64,000 nucleotides of DNA, taken from NCBI GenBank assembly GCA_020634795.1, contig JACKAZ010000010.1:1-64000 (forward strand), read 5' to 3'. Positions 24,377 through 32,607 of this stretch are shown here, in pieces. The notes beneath the pieces were generated by a model. That model was not told where the DNA came from, ran no database searches, and saw only the letters and a list, made by a program, of their open reading frames with translations. The stretch is from Ardenticatenales bacterium (lineage in GTDB: Bacteria > Chloroflexota > Anaerolineae > Ardenticatenales > Ardenticatenaceae). Position 1 is the stretch's first letter, and every line of letters starts with the position of its first letter. A program made the translations under genes and the position numbers.

Positions 24377-25882
24377 TCAGAGGCCGCTTTCCGCCATTTC
24401 GATGGCGACGCCGAGGGCACGGGCCTTGTGCAGTGTCTCCTCCCATTCGCGGGTCGGGTCGCTATCGGCGACGATGCCTGCACCGGCTTGGACGTAGGCC
24501 CGTTGGCCTTCCATCCAGATGGTGCGAATGGTGATGCAGGTGTCGATGGTGTTGTTGTAGCCGAAGTAGCCGACCGCACCGGCGTAGGGGCCGCGTGGCA
24601 GCCCTTCGAGCGCCTCGATGATCTGCATCGCCCGAATTTTGGGGGCACCTGAAACGGTTCCCGCTGGGAAGGTCGCGCGGAAAAGCGCCGCCGGACTTTG
24701 GTCGGCACGTAGCGTGCCGTTGACCTCGCTGACCAAGTGCATCACATGGGAATAGCGCTCGGTGATCATGAAGTCGGTCACTTCGACCGAGCCATAGTCG
24801 GCGGCCCGCCCCATGTCGTTGCGCCCTAGGTCGACCAGCATCACATGCTCGGCCCGCTCCTTCGGATCGGCGTAAAGCTCTTGCGCCAGCCGCTCGTCTT
24901 CGGCGCGGGTCGCGCCACGGGGTCGCGTCCCCGCGATGGGACGGACCGTGGCCGTGCGGCCTTCTAGCCGTACCATCATCTCGGGCGAGGCGCCGATGAT
25001 CGTCATCAGCTCGTCCCGATCGTCGTGGGGCGGAAAGTGGAAGTAAAACATGTAGGGTGACGGGTTGATGCGGCGCAGGGTGCGGTAAATCGTGAAGGGA
25101 TCCGCCTCGGTATCGCGCGTCAAGCGTTGCGAAAGCACCACCTGAAAGATGTCGCCCGCCGCGATATGCTCTTTCGCGGCACGGACGTTCGCCTCGAATT
25201 CGTCGCGGCGGATGCTGGGCTGCCACGTGGTATCGGCACGGCCGGGGGCATGGGGCAACGCGGGCAGGGGCCGTTGGAGCCGTTCGACGAGCGCCTCGAT
25301 GTCCCGCACCGCCGCTTCGTAGGCCAGCGTCGGGTCGGCCTCGTCCGTGAGATGGGCATTGGCCACGACCAAGAGGCGATGTTTGACATGGTCGAAGATC
25401 AGCAGCGTGTCAGTCAGCAGCAGGTGCATCTCCGCCATCCGCTGCGCCTCGTCACGCTCGAAGGCGAGCACGGGTTCGAAGGCGGCGATGAGGTCGTAGC
25501 CGAAGAAGCCGACCGCACCGCCGTGGAAGGGGGGCAGGCCCGCGACCTCTACTGGCGTAAAGCGGGCCAGTTCCCGTTCGACGAGGGTCAGCGCGTCCTC
25601 ATCGTCGGCCAGCGTGATCTCGGTGCGGTTGCCAGGGTTGTGCACGGTTACCACACCGTGGCGCGCCACGATCTGGCGCTGAAGATCGATGCCGAGGAAG
25701 CTGTAGCGGCCCTGCTGCTCCCCTTTCTCCACCGATTCCAGCAAAAAGGCCGCGCCTTCGCCCCGCAGCTTCAGAAATACCGAGACTGGCGTCTCCAAAT
25801 CGGCGGGCAGTTCACGATAGACCGGGATCAGGTTGCCGCGCTCGGCCAGTTTAACAAATTCATCGTGGGCGGGTGTGATCAT
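24377..25882 (-). CDS. trpE: Anthranilate synthase component I
   Basis: 501 residues. It converts chorismate to anthranilate with TrpG. The N-terminal LLESVEKGEQQGRYSFLG contains the LLES element used for feedback binding of tryptophan. The C-terminal chorismate-binding domain has DIFQVVLSQR, GASPEMMVR, PIAGTRPRG, HVMLVDLGRND, FPAGTVSGAPK and YAGAVGYFGY. Transcription should be controlled by the T-box upstream (26320-26014). The stop is followed at once by decamer repeats. Confidence 0.97.
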   Translation of the reverse strand: MITPAHDEFVKLAERGNLIPVYRELPADLETPVSVFLKLRGEGAAFLLESVEKGEQQGRYSFLGIDLQRQIVARHGVVTVHNPGNRTEITLADDEDALTLVERELARFTPVEVAGLPPFHGGAVGFFGYDLIAAFEPVLAFERDEAQRMAEMHLLLTDTLLIFDHVKHRLLVVANAHLTDEADPTLAYEAAVRDIEALVERLQRPLPALPHAPGRADTTWQPSIRRDEFEANVRAAKEHIAAGDIFQVVLSQRLTRDTEADPFTIYRTLRRINPSPYMFYFHFPPHDDRDELMTIIGASPEMMVRLEGRTATVRPIAGTRPRGATRAEDERLAQELYADPKERAEHVMLVDLGRNDMGRAADYGSVEVTDFMITERYSHVMHLVSEVNGTLRADQSPAALFRATFPAGTVSGAPKIRAMQIIEALEGLPRGPYAGAVGYFGYNNTIDTCITIRTIWMEGQRAYVQAGAGIVADSDPTREWEETLHKARALGVAIEMAESGL

Positions 25883-26013
25883 GGGGAAGGTTCCTTTGTC
25901 GGCTACGGTCAGGGGTTGGATAGAGGGCGCTGGGGGGTGGCGGGGTGGCGACTGGCAAATCGCAAATGGCTTGCTGTTGCCGGTATAGGGCGAAAATCCA
26001 GCCCGCGCGCCCT

Positions 26014-26320
26014 AAAGAAAAACCTCGCCCACAGCATCGTAAAAATGCTGGGACGAGGAACTGGGTTCTCCCGCGGTGCCACCCGAGCTTGGGCCGAGGC
26101 TCGGCCCCACTCTGAGGATCGGTCGGCGCTGCCGACGAATCCTGCGCCTGATAACGGAGGCCACCCGTCAGAGCCTACGGCACGTTTCGCTTCGGCCCTG
26201 CCACTCCCCGGCCCATTCTGCGGCCCCGTCTGCGAGCGATCTTTCAGCCCCACGAATGGGATCGCCTCTCTGACGCACGTTGGCCGCGTACTCTTCCGGT
26301 TCACCGTCGTTAAATTCTGC
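26014..26320 (-). promoter_or_regulatory. T-box riboswitch controlling trpE (tRNA-Trp specific)
   Basis: Minus-strand leader closely similar to the trpS T-box. It has GGAAGAGTA and AGAGAGGCGATC at the start, GGGGCTGAAAGATCGC, specifier loop GAATGGG with TGG at 26214-26212, the T-box sequence GGGTGGCACCGCG (26083-26071) with TGGC bulge, and a terminator (26058-26014) ending in TTTTTCTTT. This predicts induction of trpE-trpG when tRNA-Trp is uncharged. Confidence 0.94.
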
Positions 26321-26329
26321 TGTTGGAAG

Positions 26330-26359
26330 AAGGATATCCGACTTTGCGCAGCGCGTCAA
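26330..26359 (-). promoter_or_regulatory. Promoter of the trpE T-box leader
   Basis: Minus strand TTGACG (26359-26354), 18-nt spacer, TATCCT (26335-26330); the same hexamers as at trpS. Confidence 0.78.
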
Positions 26360-26505
26360 GCCGCATGAGCGCCCAAAGCAACTGCCACGCAGCGCGGCGC
26401 AATGTGGCCGCTAGTGGCTGATCGCACCGCTCCACGACGCCACGCTGTGCGGCGGCGTAACGCACCCCTAAGCGCTCCTTCCGCAGCCCGCTCCAAAATC
26501 CGCCT

Positions 26506-26534
26506 TTGACAACCCCTCACTCTCTTGTTATACT
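26506..26534 (+). promoter_or_regulatory. Promoter of the argC leader
   Basis: TTGACA (26506-26511), 17-nt spacer, TATACT (26529-26534). The predicted start near 26541 is only about 3 nt before a 30-codon frame. Confidence 0.85.
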
Positions 26535-26543
26535 TCGCCCATC

Positions 26544-26636
26544 ATGAAACGCGCCCCATCCGTCGTTTTCCGAAGCCCTACCCGCCCTCGTGGGAACTCA
26601 GCGCTGTCTGAGTCGATATTACTTGGGCTAACTTAA
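26544..26636 (+). CDS. Putative 30-residue leader peptide upstream of argC
   Basis: ATG to TAA, 30 codons, with four Arg codons in the first 16 (positions 3, 10, 14 and 16). No Shine-Dalgarno sequence; the predicted transcription start is about 3 nt upstream, so translation would be leaderless. A hairpin ACTCAG/CTGAGT lies inside the frame (26596-26613) and a terminator follows 25 nt after the stop. The arrangement suggests arginine-sensitive attenuation of argC. Moderate Arg enrichment only, so this is tentative. Confidence 0.48.
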   Translation: MKRAPSVVFRSPTRPRGNSALSESILLGLT

Positions 26637-26661
26637 CGAAGCGCCACAAGTCTAACTCGAA

Positions 26662-26692
26662 CCTCCAGACAGCATCGTCTGGGGGTTTTTTG
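26662..26692 (+). terminator. Attenuator-like terminator before argC
   Basis: CCTCCAGAC pairs with GTCTGGGGG over 9 bp (one G-T) around a 6-nt loop, followed by TTTTTTGTTG. It lies between promoter and argC ATG, so it must be read through for argC expression. Confidence 0.85.
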
Positions 26693-26716
26693 TTGCGACA
26701 CCGATCAGGATCACGC

Positions 26717-27739
26717 ATGATTCGCACCGCCATCATCGGCGCCACCGGCTACACCGGCTTCGAGCTACTCGGCTTGCTCAGCCGCCACCCGCACGTCACG
26801 CTCGACTACGTGACTTCGCGGGCCGACGCGGGCCGCCCGATCGGCGCGCTCTACCCGACGCGCCAGCCGATGGTTTTGAGCGATGTCGAGGCGCTGCCCC
26901 TCGACGAGATCGACCTGCTTTTCGTGGCGTTGCCCCACGCGGCGGCCGCTCCCTTCGTCGCACGGGGACTGACGGCGGGCTGTCGCGTGATCGATCTGAG
27001 CGCCGATTTCCGTTTGCGTGATGCGGCCAGCTATCGACAGTGGTATGGAGCAGACCATCCTGCCCCGGCACTGCTTGCCGAGGCCGTCTATGGGCTGACC
27101 GAATGGGCACGACCGGCCTTGGGCGACTGCCGGTTGGTCGCCAACCCGGGCTGCTATCCGACCTCGATCTTGCTGGCCCTCGCGCCGCTGCTGGCGGCGG
27201 GGCGGCTTGCCGATGCCACGATCATCGCGGACAGCAAGAGCGGCACCAGCGGGGCGGGCCGCGCGCCGAAGGTAGCGACGCTCTTTGCCGAGGTCAGCGA
27301 CAATCTGACGCCTTACGCCATCGGTCACGCCCACCGTCACAGCGCCGAAGTCGAGCAAGAGATGGCGGCCCTCGGGGGTGATGCGGCCCCACGCGGCCTC
27401 CTCTTTTCGCCCCACCTGCTGCCCGTGACGCGCGGTATCCTTTCCACCCTCTATCTGCCGTGGAGGGACGCGCTCTCCGAAGCCGCGTTGCGCGATCTTT
27501 ACGCCAATCACTACACGAAGGAACCCTTCATCTGGCTGCTGCCTGCGGGCGAAACGGCCACGCTGGCCCACAGCGTTGGCACCAATCGCTGCACGATCTC
27601 GCTCCATCCCGTGCCGGAACGTGGCCATCTGATCATCGTCAGCACCCTCGACAACCTGCTCAAAGGGGCGGCGGGCCAAGCGGTGCAAAACATGAACGTC
27701 ATGTTCGGCTGGGACGAACGGGCGGGCCTGACCGCGTGA
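26717..27739 (+). CDS. argC: N-acetyl-gamma-glutamyl-phosphate reductase
   Basis: 340 residues. NADPH-dependent reduction in arginine synthesis. N-terminal dinucleotide motif IIGATGYTGFELLGLL, catalytic Cys in VANPGCYPTS, and GTSGAGRAPK. His in HRHSAEVEQE is also conserved. The ATG at 26717 has CAGGAT upstream. First structural gene after the leader; argB, argD and an argA-type gene follow on the same strand. Confidence 0.96.
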   Translation: MIRTAIIGATGYTGFELLGLLSRHPHVTLDYVTSRADAGRPIGALYPTRQPMVLSDVEALPLDEIDLLFVALPHAAAAPFVARGLTAGCRVIDLSADFRLRDAASYRQWYGADHPAPALLAEAVYGLTEWARPALGDCRLVANPGCYPTSILLALAPLLAAGRLADATIIADSKSGTSGAGRAPKVATLFAEVSDNLTPYAIGHAHRHSAEVEQEMAALGGDAAPRGLLFSPHLLPVTRGILSTLYLPWRDALSEAALRDLYANHYTKEPFIWLLPAGETATLAHSVGTNRCTISLHPVPERGHLIIVSTLDNLLKGAAGQAVQNMNVMFGWDERAGLTA

Positions 27740-27742
27740 CCG

Positions 27743-27948
27743 ATTTCAACGCAACAGCAACGCAGAGCGGAACGGCAACGCAGAGCAGTTAACGCAGAGC
27801 AGTTAACGCAGACCAATGGCGTGACGAAATAGTACGCTCATACGCCTTGCATCCTTAACTCACAAAACTCATTAAACTCACAAAACTCACAAAACTCATT
27901 AAACTCACAAAACTCATTAAACTCACAAAACTCACAAAACTCACCCCC
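27743..27948 (+). repeat. Composite repeat between argC and argB: decamers, conserved spacer, nonamers
   Basis: Decamer-type units (CAACGCAGAGCGGAACGG, AGTTAACGCAGAGC) occupy about 27750-27812. Then comes a spacer of about 45 bp beginning GGCGTGACGAAATAGTACGC, then about ten AACTCACAA/AACTCATTA nonamers up to the argB ATG. The order and spacer match the trpE-trpG junction. Confidence 0.92.
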
Positions 27949-28716
27949 ATGCTCACCCTCAAACTCAGTGGCGAATCGCTCGATGACCGGGCCGCGTTGG
28001 CGCGCTTTGCGGCGGCCGTCGCAGCAATCAATGGCCCGACTGTGATTGTGCATGGGGGGGGACGCGGCACCACCACGCTGATGGCGCGGCTGGGCATCGT
28101 GCCACGCTTTGTCGAGGGGCTGCGCGTGACCGATGAAGCGACCTTGGCAGTGGCGGTGATGGGGATGGTGGGCGAAGCCAGCAGCCAACTGGTGCAGGCA
28201 CTGGTTGGTGCGGGGCTACCCGCGCTGGGGCTGAGCGGGGTCGACGCCGCGCTTGTCACGGCCCAACGGCGTGACAGCGGGGGCAACGCACTGGGCGCGG
28301 TCGGCGATCCGAGCCATGTCAATGTCGACGCGATTCGCGCGTTGCAGCGCGCTGGCTTTTTGCCCTGCCTTGCGCCGATCTGCCGTGCCCCCAACGGCGA
28401 ACTGCTCAATGTGAATGCCGATGGGGTGGCCGCCGCCGTCGCCGCGGCGCTCAAGGCCGACAGCTTGCTGCTGGTCACCAACGTCCGTGCCGTGAAGATC
28501 AATGGGCACGGGGTGCCCTCGCTCGGCCCCGACGCGGTGCGGGCGGCGATTGCCAGCGGCGAGATCCGCGACGGGATGATCCCGAAATGTCGCTATGCCC
28601 TGGCCGCGCTGCGCGACGGGGTGGCGCAGGTGATCATCACCGATCTGGCAGGGTTGGAAGCCTTCGTGGCGGGCGAAATCCGTGGGACAGTGCTTCGGGG
28701 CGACGCCTCGTCGTGA
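27949..28716 (+). CDS. argB: Acetylglutamate kinase
   Basis: 255 residues of the amino acid kinase family, phosphorylating N-acetylglutamate. N-terminal LKLSGESL, the glycine loop VIVHGGGRGTT, and LNVNADGVAAAVAAALKAD for ATP binding are visible. It is on the short side for NAGK and lacks the N-terminal extension of arginine-inhibited enzymes. The ATG is preceded by nonamers and a C run with no Shine-Dalgarno sequence. A few residues of the glutamate pocket differ from typical NAGK, so a related LysW-type kinase is a minor alternative. Confidence 0.9.
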   Translation: MLTLKLSGESLDDRAALARFAAAVAAINGPTVIVHGGGRGTTTLMARLGIVPRFVEGLRVTDEATLAVAVMGMVGEASSQLVQALVGAGLPALGLSGVDAALVTAQRRDSGGNALGAVGDPSHVNVDAIRALQRAGFLPCLAPICRAPNGELLNVNADGVAAAVAAALKADSLLLVTNVRAVKINGHGVPSLGPDAVRAAIASGEIRDGMIPKCRYALAALRDGVAQVIITDLAGLEAFVAGEIRGTVLRGDASS

Positions 28717-28795
28717 ATTGCGAATCGCGAATCGGAACTTTGGGTTTACAATGTAGAGTGACGAATTCTATTTTCCATATGCAGGAGAAGCCACC

Positions 28796-30001
28796 ATGTC
28801 TACCGTTCACGAAGCGATCGAACTGAGCGACCGTTACTTGGTCCAGACTTATGGCCGCCCCGATTTCGCGCTCGTGCGCGGCGAGGGGGCCTATCTCTAT
28901 GACAGTACGGGTAAGCAGTATTTGGATATGGTCAGCGGCATCGCGGTCAACACCTTTGGCTATGGCGACAAAGCGCTGCAAACCGCGATTCAGGAAGCCG
29001 CGACGGGGTTGATCCACACGTCCAACCTCTACCATTCGCTTCCCGGGGCCAAGTTGGCCGAAGCGTTGGTGCAAAACAGCTTTGCCGATCGGGTCTTCTT
29101 TTCCAACAGCGGAACCGAAGCGGTGGAGGGGGCGCTGAAGTTCGCACGCAAAGCGGCGACCCAACATCACCACGGCAAACAGGGCTTTGTCTCTTTCACC
29201 TTCGGCTTTCATGGCCGCACGATGGGTGCGCTGTCGACGACGGCCAACCCCAAATATCGTAAACCCTTTGGCGCGCTGACGGGACCGGTCGCCTTCGCTG
29301 AATTCAACAATCTGGAAAATGCTGAAGCCGTGATCGACGACAATACCGCGGCCGTGATCGTGGAGCCGATTCAGGGCGAGGGCGGGATGATGCCCGCCAC
29401 CGATGCGTTCTTGAAGAAGCTGCGCGATCTCTGCGATGATCATGGTGCCACCTTGATCTTCGACGAAGTGCAATGTGGCGTCGGGCGCACGGGCACGCTC
29501 TGGGCCTATGAGCCGAGCGGCGTGACACCGGATATCATGGTCGTCGCCAAGCCGCTGGGCGGCGGTTTCCCGATTGGCGCCATTCTGGTGACCGAGGCCA
29601 TCGCCGGCATGATCGGCATCGGCGACCACGGCTCGACCTTTGCGGGTGGCCCGTTCATCACGCAGATTGCGCTCCATCAACTGGAGCGGGTCAACCAGCC
29701 CGATTTCTTGGCCCATGTGCGCGAGATCGGTGACTATCTGGAATCCAAGCTGACCGAGTTGGCCGACGCAGAGGCGATCGTCGAAACGATCCGGGGGCGC
29801 GGGCTGATGCGGGGGATCCAGATCGCCGAAACGCTGCCAGTCGCCGATCTGTTGCCCATCGCGCACGACCACGGCCTGTTGCTGGTCGGTGCGGGACGCA
29901 ACACCATCCGTCTGTTGCCACCGCTCATCATCGAAAAGCGCCACGTTGACGAGCTGATCGAGACATTGACGGCGGTGCTGGCGGAGGCACAAGCGGTCTA
30001 G
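28796..30001 (+). CDS. argD: Acetylornithine aminotransferase
   Basis: 401-residue class III PLP aminotransferase, converting N-acetylglutamate semialdehyde to N-acetylornithine. FFSNSGTEAVEGALKFARK, FGFHGRTMGAL, IVEPIQGEGG, LIFDEVQCGVGRTG and the PLP lysine in VVAKPLGGGFPIGA are all present. AGGAGAAG precedes the ATG. Lies in arginine gene order between argB and an N-acetylglutamate synthase-like gene. Confidence 0.95.
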   Translation: MSTVHEAIELSDRYLVQTYGRPDFALVRGEGAYLYDSTGKQYLDMVSGIAVNTFGYGDKALQTAIQEAATGLIHTSNLYHSLPGAKLAEALVQNSFADRVFFSNSGTEAVEGALKFARKAATQHHHGKQGFVSFTFGFHGRTMGALSTTANPKYRKPFGALTGPVAFAEFNNLENAEAVIDDNTAAVIVEPIQGEGGMMPATDAFLKKLRDLCDDHGATLIFDEVQCGVGRTGTLWAYEPSGVTPDIMVVAKPLGGGFPIGAILVTEAIAGMIGIGDHGSTFAGGPFITQIALHQLERVNQPDFLAHVREIGDYLESKLTELADAEAIVETIRGRGLMRGIQIAETLPVADLLPIAHDHGLLLVGAGRNTIRLLPPLIIEKRHVDELIETLTAVLAEAQAV

Positions 30002-30154
30002 AGAAAGGCGAAGCGTAATCGGAACCGAAGGTTTTCCCACTGCAATGCGATGCCGCCCATGGCCCATGCACCCCCTGCACCAGCCCACGGCAAAACAACA
30101 CCCTTTTCAGCGACCTTATCAACAAAAGAGACCCCATCCTTCTCCGGAGCCATC

Positions 30155-30679
30155 ATGATCACCATACGACGGGCACTTTTGAGCGATGCACTCGCGATTG
30201 CGGAACTGATCAACCACTACGCAAGTCGGGGGCTGATGCTGCCCAAGAATCCCGTACAAATTTACGAGAATTTGCGCGAGTTCGTCGTGGCCGTCGACGA
30301 GGAGGGCGCGCTGATGGGTTGTGGCGGGCTACGACTGATGGACTTCGATTTGGCCGAGGTTCGCTCCTTGGCCGTCAGCGAAAGGGCGCGGGGGCAGGGC
30401 ATCGGGCAGCGCTTGGTCAACGCCTTGATCGACGAGGCCCACCACCTAGGCATTGGCCGCGTCTTCGCGCTGACGTACGAAGAACGCTTCTTCCGAAAGT
30501 TGGGGTTCGACCTCTGCGACCGCCACATCTTCCCGCAGAAAGTCTGGGCCGACTGTCGACTCTGTCCGAAGCGACACCACTGTGACGAGATCGCGATGAT
30601 CCGCTATCTGAAAGAGGAAGAGGAGGTGCTCCCCTTTCCATGGCAGCGCGTCAACCACCCCAACGTGGTGATGAGTTGA
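30155..30679 (+). CDS. argA: GNAT-type N-acetylglutamate synthase
   Basis: 174 residues. A GNAT fold with acetyl-CoA loop VSERARGQGIGQRL, and the C-terminal signature FPQKVWADCRLCPKRHHCDE characteristic of short stand-alone ArgA-type acetyltransferases. The product starts the arginine pathway by acetylating glutamate. ATG at 30155 with CGGAG upstream; an earlier in-frame ATG adds unconserved residues. Its presence beside argC, argB and argD, with no argJ visible, suggests a linear rather than cyclic acetyl pathway. The four cysteines may bind a metal. Confidence 0.87.
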   Translation: MITIRRALLSDALAIAELINHYASRGLMLPKNPVQIYENLREFVVAVDEEGALMGCGGLRLMDFDLAEVRSLAVSERARGQGIGQRLVNALIDEAHHLGIGRVFALTYEERFFRKLGFDLCDRHIFPQKVWADCRLCPKRHHCDEIAMIRYLKEEEEVLPFPWQRVNHPNVVMS

Positions 30680-30820
30680 CGCGCGACGAAGGCAGAGCAT
30701 CCGCGTTGTTAAGGATATGGCAGCGCTACGGGCGGCCCGCGAACCCTGCCATTAGGCGCAACGCCCCTTTCCCCCTATGATAGGATGGTACAACCACCAA
30801 ACTGGAAGGGGTAGGAGCTC

Positions 30821-31444
30821 ATGTCCTTTTTAGGATCGCTGTTCGGACGGAAGAAGAACGTAGAAGAAAGCGTTGTCCCGTCCAATCGTGCCGTGCTGCG
30901 CACCGACGGCTGGATACGGGTGACAGAGGCGACTCTGACCGCAGTGCAAGAGGATATCGAGTCATATGCCGAACTCATCCCGCCCGCCAAGCCGGTGCAA
31001 TTCCAGGTGGCACTCACGGCGATGGACGACGGCGCGGTCGCCGTGACCTTTCCCGACGGCGTCACCAGCTATTTGCTGACCAGCTTGATCATGTGGCTCG
31101 ATGCCCCGCCGCAACGTCAGGTAGCGGGCCGCGCGATGGGCTGGTTGATCTCGCCCCGTAGCGGCCTGCGCTATGCGTTGCAAGGGGAGCCGGAACCGAG
31201 CGATCTGCTGCTCGGTCAGGATTCGCAGGGCCGGTCGGTCCAATTGTACGTCCCCGAAGGGACGCTCTGTGAACTGTCACGTACCGTAGCGGCCCCCCAA
31301 GAGCCGACTCCGCCGTCGAACCCGCCGGATGTGGGCCACAGATTTCAGATAGCGGTGGATGTGGACGAGAGCTTCGGCAACCTTTCTTTTGTGACCACGC
31401 ATCCGAAGGACACCGCCGCCGATGAGATGAGCCAATTTGGCTGA
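30821..31444 (+). CDS. Hypothetical protein
   Basis: 207 residues, soluble. It begins MSFLGSLFGRKK, a short amphipathic basic start that may touch the membrane, followed by mixed alpha/beta sequence and a Pro-rich linker near residue 160. GGTAGGAG precedes the ATG. I do not recognise a domain. It is followed after 39 bp by a TPR gene, so the two may form an operon. Confidence 0.65.
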   Translation: MSFLGSLFGRKKNVEESVVPSNRAVLRTDGWIRVTEATLTAVQEDIESYAELIPPAKPVQFQVALTAMDDGAVAVTFPDGVTSYLLTSLIMWLDAPPQRQVAGRAMGWLISPRSGLRYALQGEPEPSDLLLGQDSQGRSVQLYVPEGTLCELSRTVAAPQEPTPPSNPPDVGHRFQIAVDVDESFGNLSFVTTHPKDTAADEMSQFG

Positions 31445-31483
31445 GCCGCTGGCCACCTTCCCCCCTTTCCACCCGACAGCCGC

Positions 31484-32260
31484 GTGATGCCCATGACCCC
31501 GCCCCCCCGACCCCACAACCCCACCCCAGCCGACGCCGACCGTATCCGTAACGAAGCGGCGGAGATCAATCGCCGCTTCCAGCGTCACCTGCCGCGCCAT
31601 GTCAGCCAGCGGGTAGCGAACAACGCCGATCGCGAAGCGGCGGCCTTGCAACAGTTGGCCACTGCGGAAGCACGCCGCAAAGCGCAGCGGTGGGCCGAGG
31701 CATTGTCGTTGGCCGAGGCGGCGTGCGGCTTGGCGCCGCTGAACAGCATGGCCCAAGCCGATGCCTTCGCCTTGGTGGGCGAGCTGCGATTGGAGCAAGG
31801 GAATCACCAAGCCGCGCGCGCCGCCTTCGAACAGGCGTTGCAGATCGCGCCAGCCCACTTGGCCGCCCACACGGGGCTGGCCGCGGCCTATCGGCGCAGT
31901 CAGCGCGCCGATCATGCCGTGCCCCTTTACCTTGAAGCGATTGCCCTGACCGACAACGAATCCCAGCGCCGCCATCTGCGCGGCCTGCTCGCCGAAACGT
32001 ACCGCGAGATGGGCAAGGCCGATTTGGCACGCGAACTGCTGTTGACCGTTGCCCCGCCCGCTGAACCCAACACGGTGCAAACGTTGCTGCTACCCGCGAG
32101 CCGCAACGGCTGGCTGCGCTGGGCCGTGGCCGCGCTCGTGGCGCTGGCACTGTGGCGCCTCGATCATCCCTGGTGGGCACTGCTGATCGTCGGGTTGGCG
32201 ATGTTGTGGCCGCTGCTGCGCGTGGCTGGGGCGCGGCTACGCGACGATTTTATGCGCTGA
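31484..32260 (+). CDS. TPR-repeat protein with C-terminal membrane helices
   Basis: 258 residues. Two to three tetratricopeptide-like repeats lie around residues 65-175 (RWAEALSLAEAACGLAPLN, NHQAARAAFEQALQIAPAH). A pair of hydrophobic helices follows (WAVAALVALALW and WWALLIVGLAMLWPLL, about 210-245), with a charged tail. A cytoplasmic tail-anchored scaffold is likely. Start may be the ATG at 31484 or the next codons (MPM). Function unknown. Confidence 0.75.
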   Translation: MMPMTPPPRPHNPTPADADRIRNEAAEINRRFQRHLPRHVSQRVANNADREAAALQQLATAEARRKAQRWAEALSLAEAACGLAPLNSMAQADAFALVGELRLEQGNHQAARAAFEQALQIAPAHLAAHTGLAAAYRRSQRADHAVPLYLEAIALTDNESQRRHLRGLLAETYREMGKADLARELLLTVAPPAEPNTVQTLLLPASRNGWLRWAVAALVALALWRLDHPWWALLIVGLAMLWPLLRVAGARLRDDFMR

Positions 32261-32500
32261 GCCAACGGCCAGCGCCGCGAACCGCTATGCCGATACGAGG
32301 CCGAAGCAGAGCGGGTAGGAGGCCCCTGGGGCCGAGGTCAACGGGGTGACGAAGTTGTAGCCGACCCCCTTTTTCCCCCGAAGCGCCCTCCGCATGGCTT
32401 TTGAGCAGCGCCCTAAGCGCCGTGATCTCCCCTAGCCCCTGCCACTTTTCTACTCTCCCGCTTACGCAACCTTTGTGCGCCCCCCAGCGACAAGCGCCGT
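32261..32500. other. Intergenic DNA, no gene seen
   Basis: GC-rich, containing GGCCCCTGGGGCC (about 32317-32329). No coding frame or repeat family recognised. Confidence 0.45.
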
Positions 32501-32528
32501 TTGTCTGAGTCGAGTCGATGGTTATGAT
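32501..32528 (+). promoter_or_regulatory. Promoter of the membrane/propeller gene
   Basis: TTGTCT (32501-32506), 16-nt spacer, TATGAT (32523-32528). It overlaps the most upstream possible start codon of the next gene (32518), which supports the later ATG at 32608. Confidence 0.68.
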
Positions 32529-32607
32529 ACCCGTGTCTCAGCGGCGCCACCCGAGCGCCACCACACCCGACTCTTTATTCTGCAGACCACGCGCCCTTCA
32601 TATTCTC

